From: Steroidobacteraceae bacterium
Lineage (GTDB): Bacteria > Pseudomonadota > Gammaproteobacteria > Steroidobacterales > Steroidobacteraceae
Reading direction: 5' to 3'
Length of the DNA: 58,015 nt
Assembly (NCBI GenBank): GCA_025458905.1
Contig: JALORN010000008.1
Span: 1-58,015 of the forward strand
Shown one piece after another: positions 51,864-58,015 of this stretch. Position 1 is the stretch's first letter; each line of letters starts with the position of its first letter. The position numbers and the translations under genes were made by a program. The notes beneath the pieces are model-generated. The model made no database searches and was not told the origin of the DNA. It saw only the letters and a program-made list of their open reading frames with translations.

Positions 51864-52873
51864 GGGCGTCCGCACCGGCCCGCGCCGCCGTGGTCGGCGT
51901 GGCCCTGGCCTGCGTCGCCTGGGCGGGCGCGAGACCCGTCGCCCTCCTGGCGGCGGAGGCGACCGGCCCGGCCGGCTCCGCCTCCAGCGGCGCGCCGTTC
52001 GCAGAGCCGCAGTCCTGGGCGCCGCCCGCGCACGTCACGCCGGGCGCGGTTCCCGTCCCGCAGGGCGTGCGCGTGGTGCGCGGCTACGCCGACACGCCGC
52101 TCGGCCAGGTGCACTACCAGGACGTCGGCTCGGGCCCGGCGATCGTGCTGCTGCACCAGGTGCCCTGGTTCCACGTCTACTACACCCGCGCCCAGGCCGA
52201 GCTCGCCGCGCGCGGCTGGCGCACGATCGCGATCGACACGCCGGGCTACGGCCTCTCCGCGCGGCTCGCGCGCGAGCCGACGATCGCCGAGTACGCCACC
52301 GCGATCGATGCCGTGCTGCGCCGCCTGAGGCTGCGGCGTCCGCCGGTCGTGGGCCATCACACCGGCAGCACGATCGCCGTCGAGCTCGCGCGCTCGCGCC
52401 CCGGCCGGGTGAAGTGCGTGATGCTGCACGGCGTGCCGCTCTACACCGAGGCCGAGGCCAAGGCGCGGCTCGACGCGCCGCACTGGGACCAGCGTTACCG
52501 CACCGACGGCAGCCACCTCGCCGACCGCTGGGCCTACCTCGGCGGGCGCATCGCCGGCAGCACGGACTCCGTGCACTGGTCGACGCTGTCGATGTGGATC
52601 TCGGGCGAGACCGAGTGGTACGGCCACCATGCCGTGTTCAAGTACGACATGAGGTCCGCGCTCGGCGCGCTGCGCGTTCCGGTGGTGGTGTTCAACAACG
52701 ACCTCGACCTGCTCGGCTACACCGTCGAGCGCGTACGCGCGCTGCGCCCGGACTTCACGATCCTGCCGCTGCAGAGCCGCAGCTCGAACATGCCGTTCGA
52801 CGAGCCGGCGGCCTGGTCCGACGGCGTCGTCACGGGGCTGACGCAGACCTGCGGCATCCAGGCGCCGCGGTGA
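51860..52873 (+). CDS. Exported alpha/beta-fold hydrolase with altered nucleophile
   Basis: A 337-residue alpha/beta-hydrolase with a Sec signal (about 1-32). The strand-turn GSGPAIVLLHQVPW and the elbow VVGHHTGS are clear. At the nucleophile position of the elbow, where most members have Ser, Asp or Cys, there is His167 (G-H-H-T-G). I recall a GHHTG subgroup, so this may be a family trait. The enzyme activity is therefore uncertain. The GTG at 51860 overlaps the methyltransferase stop. Confidence 0.82.
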   Translation: MRASAPARAAVVGVALACVAWAGARPVALLAAEATGPAGSASSGAPFAEPQSWAPPAHVTPGAVPVPQGVRVVRGYADTPLGQVHYQDVGSGPAIVLLHQVPWFHVYYTRAQAELAARGWRTIAIDTPGYGLSARLAREPTIAEYATAIDAVLRRLRLRRPPVVGHHTGSTIAVELARSRPGRVKCVMLHGVPLYTEAEAKARLDAPHWDQRYRTDGSHLADRWAYLGGRIAGSTDSVHWSTLSMWISGETEWYGHHAVFKYDMRSALGALRVPVVVFNNDLDLLGYTVERVRALRPDFTILPLQSRSSNMPFDEPAAWSDGVVTGLTQTCGIQAPR

Positions 52874-52919
52874 GCGGCGCCGCGCCAAGCAGCCTGCGCA
52901 CGGTGGGCCGCCCCCCTGG

Positions 52920-53822
52920 TCAGTGGCCGGCGCCGCGGCGCGCGGCGCGGGCGGCCGGGTCGCGGCGCTCGATCATGGTCTTGATCACCAGGGTGACGAG
53001 CGCGAGCAGCGCCAGCAGCGAGGCGGTGGCGAACGCGCCGACCTGGTCGTACTCGTTGTAGAGGATCTCGATGTGCAGCGGCATGGTGTTCGTCATGCCG
53101 CGGATGTGGCCGGAGACCACCGAGACCGCGCCGAACTCGCCCATCGCGCGCGCGTTGCACAGCAGCACGCCATAGAGCAGGCCGAGGCGCACGTTCGGCA
53201 GGGTGACGTACAGGAAGGTCTGCCAGCCCGAGGCGCCGAGCGAGATGGCCGTCTCCTCGGCCTCGCGCCCCTGGGCCTGCATCAGCGGGATCAGTTCGCG
53301 CGCGACGAACGGGAAAGTGACGAAGACCGTCGCCAGCAGGATCCCGGGTATCGCGAAGACGACCTTGAGGTCGCGCGCCGCCAGCCAGTCGCCGAACCAG
53401 CCGTTGGCGCCGAACAGCAGCACGAAGACCAGGCCCGAGATCACGGGCGAGACCGCGAACGGCAGGTCGATCAGTGTGATCAGCGCGCCCTTGCCGCGGA
53501 AGTCGTACTTGGTGATCGCCCAGGCGGCGCAGACGCCGAACACCAGGTTCAGCGGCACCGCGATCGCGGCGACGGTCAGGGTCAGTGCGATGGCCGCGAC
53601 GGCGTCCGGGTCCTGGATCGCCTGCAGGAAGGCGGCGAGGCCCTGCGAGAAGGCCATCGCGAACACCACCACGAGCGGCAGCACCAGGAACGCCCCGACA
53701 TAGCCGAGCGCGACTGCCACCAGGCCGGCGCGCCCGAGCTGCCCCGGAACGCGCGCGGCCGCCGACTCCAGCCCGTCGCGCAACTGCGCCTCGGCCTCGG
53801 CGATCACCGAGCCGCCGGCCAT
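52920..53822 (-). CDS. cysW: Sulfate/thiosulfate ABC transporter permease CysW
   Basis: A 300-residue inner-membrane permease with about six helices. The EAA loop that contacts the ATPase is [21 protein letters not shown]. Segments such as [14 protein letters not shown] and [19 protein letters not shown] identify CysW. It pairs with CysT to form the channel of the sulfate importer. Its ATG overlaps the cysT stop (TGATG). It is the last gene of the cys operon. Confidence 0.95.
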   Translation of the reverse strand: MAGGSVIAEAEAQLRDGLESAAARVPGQLGRAGLVAVALGYVGAFLVLPLVVVFAMAFSQGLAAFLQAIQDPDAVAAIALTLTVAAIAVPLNLVFGVCAAWAITKYDFRGKGALITLIDLPFAVSPVISGLVFVLLFGANGWFGDWLAARDLKVVFAIPGILLATVFVTFPFVARELIPLMQAQGREAEETAISLGASGWQTFLYVTLPNVRLGLLYGVLLCNARAMGEFGAVSVVSGHIRGMTNTMPLHIEILYNEYDQVGAFATASLLALLALVTLVIKTMIERRDPAARAARRGAGH

Positions 53823-54655
53823 CAGCGCGCCCCCTGGCGGCGCTGCGCCCAGAGTTGCAACGCGTTGATCCCGAGCATCATGCCGAACGACAGCAGCAGC
53901 ATCACCACGGCGATCGCGGTCGCCTCCGCGTACTCGTACTGCTCGAGGCGCGTCATGATCATCAGCGGCGCGATCTCCGAGACCATCGGGATGTTGCCGG
54001 CGATGAAGATCACCGAGCCGTACTCGCCCACCGAGCGCGAGAACGCCAGCGCGCAGCCGGTGAGCAGCGCTGGCCAGAGGGTCGGGAACACGACCAGGCG
54101 GAAGCTGTCCCAGCCGGTGGCGCCGAGGCCGTGCGCGGCGTGCTCGAGCTCGCGGTCGAGCTCTGCGAGCACCGGCTGCAGCGTGCGCACGACGAACGGC
54201 AGGCCGATGAAGGCGAGCGCCACGACGATGCCGAGCGGCGTGAAGGCGACCTTGATGCCGAGCGGCTCGAGCCACGTCCCGAGCCAGCCAGTCGGAGCGT
54301 AGAGCGCCGTCAGGGCGATGCCGGCGACGGCGGTCGGCAGCGCGAACGGCAGGTCGACGAGCGCGTCGACCAGCTTGCGTCCCGGGAATTCGTGCCGCAC
54401 CAGCACCCAGGCGACGATGAACCCGAACACCGCGTTGACGAGCGCCGCGACCAGCGAGGCGCCGAAGCTCAGCTGCAGCGAGGCGAGCACCCGCGGCGCG
54501 GTGACCACCTCCCAGAAGCGCAGGAGGCCGAGCTCGGTGCTGCGCAGGAAGGTGGCCGACAGCGGGATCAGCACCACCAGCGAGAGGTAGAGGACGGTGT
54601 AGCCGAGCGTCAGCCCGAAGCCCGGCAGCACCCTCCTCGCGGCGGCGCGGCTCAT
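53822..54655 (-). CDS. cysT: Sulfate/thiosulfate ABC transporter permease CysT
   Basis: A 277-residue permease with about six helices and the EAA loop [40 protein letters not shown] and [18 protein letters not shown] are typical of CysT (CysU). Its ATG overlaps the binding-protein stop (ATGA) and its stop overlaps cysW (TGATG), so subunits are made in step. Confidence 0.95.
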   Translation of the reverse strand: MSRAAARRVLPGFGLTLGYTVLYLSLVVLIPLSATFLRSTELGLLRFWEVVTAPRVLASLQLSFGASLVAALVNAVFGFIVAWVLVRHEFPGRKLVDALVDLPFALPTAVAGIALTALYAPTGWLGTWLEPLGIKVAFTPLGIVVALAFIGLPFVVRTLQPVLAELDRELEHAAHGLGATGWDSFRLVVFPTLWPALLTGCALAFSRSVGEYGSVIFIAGNIPMVSEIAPLMIMTRLEQYEYAEATAIAVVMLLLSFGMMLGINALQLWAQRRQGAR

Positions 54656-55656
54656 CGGCGGTAGATCCGGTCGAAGCTGCCGCCATCCGCGAAGTGGGCG
54701 GCGTTGGCCTTGTCCCAGCCACCGAAGGCCTGGTCGATCGTGACCATGGCGACCTCGGGATGCTCGGCGCGCGAGCGTGCCGCGACCTGCGGGTCGCGGA
54801 CGCGGAAGTGGTGCTTGGCGGCGAGTTCCTGGCCCTGCTTCGAGTAGAGGAAGCGGAGGTAGGCCTCGGCCACGCGCCGCGTGCCCTTGCGGTCGACCAC
54901 CTTGTCGACCACCGCGACCGAGGGTTCGGCGAGGATGCTGAGCGAGGGCATCACGATGTCGAACCGGCCCGCCCCGAGCGCACTGCGCGCCAGTAGGGCC
55001 TCGTTCTCCCATGCGAGCAGCACGTCGCCGATGCCGCGCTCGACGAAGGTCACCGAGGCGCCGCGGGCACCCGAGTCGAGCACCGGCACGTTGGCGAACA
55101 GCCGGCGAAGGTACGCCTCGGCGCTCGCCGGGGTGGCCTGCGGCTGGCGGATCGCCCAGGCCCAGGCGGCCAGGTAATTCCAGCGTGCGCCGCCCGAGGT
55201 CTTCGGGTTCGGCGTGATCACCTGCACGCCCGGCCGCACCAGGTCCGACCAGTCGCGGATGTTCTTGGGATTGCCCTTGCGCACCAGGAAGACGATGGTC
55301 GAGGTATAGGGCGCGCTGTTGTCCGGCAGGCGCGACTGCCAGTTCGCCGGCACGAGCCCGCCATTGCGGCGCAGCGCGTCGACGTCGTAGGCGAGCGCCA
55401 GCGTCACCACGTCGGCCGGCAGGCCGTCGATCACCGAGCGCGCCTGCTTGCCCGAGCCGCCGTGGCTCTGGCGCACGCGTACCTCGTCCCCCGTCGAGGC
55501 CTTCCAGTGCGCGGCGAACGCCCGGTTGAACTCCACGTAGAACTCGCGCGTCGGGTCGTAGGACGCGTTCAGCAGCTCGACGCGGGCAGCCCCGGCCGTC
55601 CCGGCGCCGAGCGTCGCGAGCAGCGCGGCCAGCAGCAGCGGCAGGTGGCGGCGCAT
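54652..55656 (-). CDS. cysP: Sulfate-binding periplasmic protein
   Basis: A 334-residue periplasmic solute-binding protein with a Sec signal (about 1-23). It has the family signature segments [30 protein letters not shown] and [16 protein letters not shown]. The SGGxxK and TSGGAR loops bind the tetrahedral oxyanion through main-chain and serine contacts. Sbp and CysP are hard to tell apart, so thiosulfate may also be bound. The start overlaps the cysA stop (TGATG). Confidence 0.93.
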   Translation of the reverse strand: MRRHLPLLLAALLATLGAGTAGAARVELLNASYDPTREFYVEFNRAFAAHWKASTGDEVRVRQSHGGSGKQARSVIDGLPADVVTLALAYDVDALRRNGGLVPANWQSRLPDNSAPYTSTIVFLVRKGNPKNIRDWSDLVRPGVQVITPNPKTSGGARWNYLAAWAWAIRQPQATPASAEAYLRRLFANVPVLDSGARGASVTFVERGIGDVLLAWENEALLARSALGAGRFDIVMPSLSILAEPSVAVVDKVVDRKGTRRVAEAYLRFLYSKQGQELAAKHHFRVRDPQVAARSRAEHPEVAMVTIDQAFGGWDKANAAHFADGGSFDRIYRR

Positions 55657-57512
55657 CAGCCGTAGTCCCCCGCGAGCGCACTGGCGGGCGCGGCGCTCGC
55701 GGCCGGGCGCGCTGCGGCGAGCGCCAGCAGCAGCGGCAGGCGCGCGCCGGCCTGGAACAGCGGGCGCAGCGGCCCGGCGAGCAGGCCCGCGAGTTCCGCG
55801 GCGGTCGCCTCGGTGCCGAGCACCAGCAGCGGTGCGTCCTCGGCCGCGAGCAGGCCGACGATCCAGCCGTCGACGTCGCCGATGTGCACCTCGGTGCGCA
55901 CGTCCAGGCCGTGCGCCGCCTGCAGTTCGGCGCGGGCATCGAGCAGTCGCCTGAAGGAGGCGGTGACCTCGGCACGCGGCGCGGTCGGCAGCTGCACCGT
56001 CACGTAGGTGGCCTCCACCGGCAGGTGGCGCATCACGCTCGCCAGCACGCCGAGGGTCGCGGGACGGGCGCCGTCGCTGGTACAGAGCAGCAGCGCGCGG
56101 CTCGGCAGCTGGGTTCCGGGCGGCAGCGCCAGCACCGCGCCGCCGTGGCCGAGGGCGCGCGCCAGTCGCAGCACGGCATCGGCATCGCCCGGCACCACGC
56201 GCAGTCCCGAGCCTGCCGAGGCCGGCGCGGGTGGCTCCCGTCCGGCGACGGCCAGCGTGCCGGCGGATGCGAGCGCGACCCCGTCGTCGTCCGCGTCGAT
56301 CACGCGGGCCTTCATGCTGCCGACCAGCTGCTGCACCAGCGCGTCGCCGCGCAGCGCCTCGCGACGCGCCGCGTCGCTGGCGCACAGCACCACCCCGGAG
56401 ATCGGCGTGGGCAGCACGTGGAAGCGTCGCAGCCCGAGCACCACGCGCTTGCCCGGCGCGAGCGGCAGCGTGGCCGACTCGGCCGCCGTGCGCAGCACCT
56501 CCACCCGCAGCGGCGCCTCGCCCGGGCCCTCGTGCCCGATCGCGGTGCGCAGGCCGCTGTCGGGCGCCGCCTGCACCACCAGCCGCTCGAAGCTGCCGGC
56601 GAAGCCGGACGAGTGGACGTGGCCGTGCGTGAATGCGCGGTGCGCCAGGCGCTCGGCCGACTCGGCGACCTCGACGTCCTCGGGCCGCACCACGGCGACG
56701 ACTTCGTCGCGGTGGCCCGGCAGGGCAGCGAGGTACTCGAACGGCACCGCGAGCTCGTGGCCGAAGCGCAGGCCCTCGGCAGTGCGCTGCGCGAGCAGCA
56801 GGTTGGCGGCGCCGAGGAAGGTGGCGACGAAGCGCGTGGTCGGCTGGCGATACAGGCGCTGTGGCGTGCCGGTCTCGAGCAGTCGGCCCATGTGCATCAC
56901 GCCGATGCGGTCGGCGAGCGTGAAGGCCTCTTCCTGGTCGTGGGTGACCAGGATCGTCGTGGTGCCCAGCCGACGCTGCACCTCGCGCACCGTGTCGCGC
57001 AGCTCGACGCGGATCTTGGCGTCGAGCGCGCCGAACGGCTCGTCGAGCACCAGCACCGCCGGCTCGTGGGCGAGGGCGCGCGCCACCGCGACGCGCTGCT
57101 GCTGGCCGCCGGAGAGCTGCGCGGGCTTGCGCTGGCCGAAGCCCTCTAGCGCGACCAGCTTCAGCAGCTCGGTGCTGCGCTTGCGGCGCGCGGCGGCCCG
57201 CACGCCGCGCACCCGCAGCGCGAACTCGATGTTCTCGGCCACGGTCATGTGGCGGAACAACGCATAGTGCTGGAACACGAAGCCGACGCCGCGCTCGCGC
57301 GCCGGCACGTGCGTGACGTCGCGGCCGCCGAGCAGGATGCGCCCGTGCTGGATGTCCGTGAGCCCGGCGAGCGCGCGCAGCAGCGTGCTCTTGCCACTGC
57401 CGCTCGGCCCCAGCAGCACGAAGAACTCGCCCGTGGCGATGTCGAGCGTGACGTCGTTGACGACCGGCCCGGCCTGGTAGCGCTTCGTGACCTGCTCGAA
57501 CTTGATCGACAT
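55656..57512 (-). CDS. cysA: Sulfate ABC transporter ATPase CysA with C-terminal Usp-like extension
   Basis: A 618-residue protein; typical CysA is about 350. The ATPase part has Walker A GPSGSGKS (35-42), signature LSGGQ (133-137), Walker B VLVLDEP (152-158) and H-loop His191. A TOBE-type domain follows (about 270-362). The remaining 250 residues look like two related Usp-type units: 362-470 ([11 protein letters not shown]...GDADAVLRL...AVLALPPG) and 472-600 ([11 protein letters not shown]...GDVDGWIVG...LLVLGTEA). The start ATG at 57512 is chosen over an upstream codon. It leads the operon, instead of the more usual last position. Confidence 0.93.
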   Translation of the reverse strand: MSIKFEQVTKRYQAGPVVNDVTLDIATGEFFVLLGPSGSGKSTLLRALAGLTDIQHGRILLGGRDVTHVPARERGVGFVFQHYALFRHMTVAENIEFALRVRGVRAAARRKRSTELLKLVALEGFGQRKPAQLSGGQQQRVAVARALAHEPAVLVLDEPFGALDAKIRVELRDTVREVQRRLGTTTILVTHDQEEAFTLADRIGVMHMGRLLETGTPQRLYRQPTTRFVATFLGAANLLLAQRTAEGLRFGHELAVPFEYLAALPGHRDEVVAVVRPEDVEVAESAERLAHRAFTHGHVHSSGFAGSFERLVVQAAPDSGLRTAIGHEGPGEAPLRVEVLRTAAESATLPLAPGKRVVLGLRRFHVLPTPISGVVLCASDAARREALRGDALVQQLVGSMKARVIDADDDGVALASAGTLAVAGREPPAPASAGSGLRVVPGDADAVLRLARALGHGGAVLALPPGTQLPSRALLLCTSDGARPATLGVLASVMRHLPVEATYVTVQLPTAPRAEVTASFRRLLDARAELQAAHGLDVRTEVHIGDVDGWIVGLLAAEDAPLLVLGTEATAAELAGLLAGPLRPLFQAGARLPLLLALAAARPAASAAPASALAGDYG

Positions 57513-57552
57513 CCGGACCCCCGCGAGGCCCCGACCATGATAGGGGCGCCAT

Positions 57553-57590
57553 GGTGACGTGCGGGTCACCGGGAGGTAACCCCCGGTGAC
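57553..57590. promoter_or_regulatory. GTGAC/GTCAC inverted-repeat array upstream of cysA
   Basis: GGTGAC (57553-57558) is opposed by GTCACC (57565-57570), and GTCACCGGG (57565-57573) by CCCGGTGAC (57582-57590), a perfect 9-bp dyad with an 8-nt spacer. The array is 41-78 nt upstream of the cysA start and in front of the divergent terminal ORF. It may be the operator for the cys operon, or a hairpin in the divergent leader. Confidence 0.5.
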
Positions 57591-57694
57591 AGAACAAAGA
57601 GTGCTAAGTAGATGCCGCTGGGATGACGGTCCCGGGACGCGGCTGCGTCAAGCCCGTATTAACGCCTGGCCGGGCGCCGTGCTCGAATCCCGCC

Positions 57695-58015
57695 ATGGCT
57701 GGTTTTTCCCGTTCCGCCATGGACTTGCGCACGGCCCTCGCCGGCTGCGCCCTGCTGCTCGGAGCCGCCTGGAGCGGGGCCTGGTGGGACGAGGCGACGC
57801 ACGCCGGCTGGTCGAGCTGGGTGTCGCTGTGCCGCAGCAGCGCGCCGGATCCCTGGCGCGCCGTCTGGAGCTACGCCGTGCTGCTGCCCGGCTCGGTCTG
57901 CGCGACCCTCGGCGCCGGTGTCGCGCTCCTGGGCGGAGCCGCGCTGGCGCGGAGCGAGCGCGTCGCGCGCGGCAGCCTGGCCGGCCACGGCGCCTGCGTG
58001 CTGGCGATGCCGGTG
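57695..58015 (+). CDS. Membrane protein, truncated by the window end
   Basis: The frame stays open for 107 codons to the last base. It begins MAGFSRSAMDLRTALAG; a second ATG at 57719 is equally possible, and neither has a clear ribosome binding site. Hydrophobic segments at about 11-27 and 65-86 flank a Trp-rich polar stretch (WWDEATHAGWSSWVSL). I do not recognise the family. It is divergent from cysA. Confidence 0.5.
   Translation, partial: MAGFSRSAMDLRTALAGCALLLGAAWSGAWWDEATHAGWSSWVSLCRSSAPDPWRAVWSYAVLLPGSVCATLGAGVALLGGAALARSERVARGSLAGHGACVLAMPV

Noticed and set aside
52861..52881. An 8-bp hairpin (GGCGCCGC with GCGGCGCC) at the end of the alpha/beta-hydrolase gene, considered as a terminator.
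   Set aside because: It overlaps the stop codon and has no T tract. Such GC hairpins are common in this DNA.
1..58015. CRISPR arrays, tRNA genes, insertion sequences, integrases and phage genes were looked for across the window.
   Set aside because: No regularly spaced repeats, tRNA T-arm/anticodon patterns, transposase motifs or phage structural genes were seen by eye. A covariance-model search would be needed to exclude small RNAs.

Overview
The window is a gap-free stretch of very GC-rich (roughly 70%) bacterial chromosome. It begins at the 3' end of an rRNA operon (a whole 5S gene and its terminator) and then holds about 55 tightly packed protein genes. Many of these overlap by ATGA, GTGA or TGATG. 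GTG starts are common, and long false ORFs run on the opposite strands. Gene content points to a Gram-negative, aerobic proteobacterium, probably a gammaproteobacterium: lipoprotein and Tat signals, c-type cytochromes, an RND pump, UspE-like proteins, and a Marinobacter-type fatty acyl-CoA reductase beside a wax ester synthase. This assignment is inference. I see no phage, insertion sequence, CRISPR or tRNA, and no non-coding gap longer than about 260 bases.

Layout. (1) 1-9738: 5S rRNA; a TetR/SDR pair with a clear palindromic operator; then a stress island with three double-domain universal stress proteins, a LOG-family protein, a two-domain kinase, Hsp20, a UbiA prenyltransferase and an NTF2-like protein. 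(2) 9767-19502: a lipid region. It has a patatin lipoprotein behind cytochrome c and DUF4404 genes, then the divergent fatty acyl-CoA reductase and WS/DGAT acyltransferase (wax ester synthesis), a TPR-like protein, a second patatin, a small membrane protein and a GMC alcohol oxidase/dehydrogenase. (3) 19490-23002: a minus-strand run with a K+-channel-like protein, macro domain, DUF2238, lone receiver and MgtC/DUF4010. (4) 23016-29206: an ArsR repressor with the two cysteines of SqrR/BigR persulfide sensors, divergent from DUF2892, RND adaptor, RND pump and Crp/Fnr genes, then a second DUF2892 gene. (5) 29270-32896: CBS protein, flavin monooxygenase, and a carboxypeptidase-regulatory/cytochrome c/Vgb-propeller fusion.

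(6) 33086-46938 looks like a dedicated catabolic island around one LysR regulator. On the minus strand, six genes run together: a fused triple-RidA protein, two beta-hydroxyacid dehydrogenases, a CocE/NonD hydrolase, an Asp/Glu-racemase-fold enzyme and a Tat-exported glycosidase-like protein. On the plus strand lie a luciferase-like monooxygenase, an amidohydrolase, an SDR and a Gfo/Idh/MocA oxidoreductase. An MFS (GPH) carrier closes the left side. The same dyad, ATCAG-N5-CTGAT, precedes both the regulator and the plus-strand operon, and a degenerate copy precedes the carrier. The substrate cannot be named from sequence. The mix of flavin monooxygenase, RidA, amidohydrolase and racemase-fold enzyme suggests a nitrogen-containing organic compound.

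(7) 46979-52873: a receiver-Hpt protein, a secreted VOC protein, and an operon of small protein, SDR, methyltransferase and alpha/beta hydrolase. (8) 52920-57512: a translationally coupled sulfate/thiosulfate ABC operon (cysA-cysP-cysT-cysW) whose CysA carries a long C-terminal extension resembling two universal-stress folds. A membrane-protein ORF runs off the right end.
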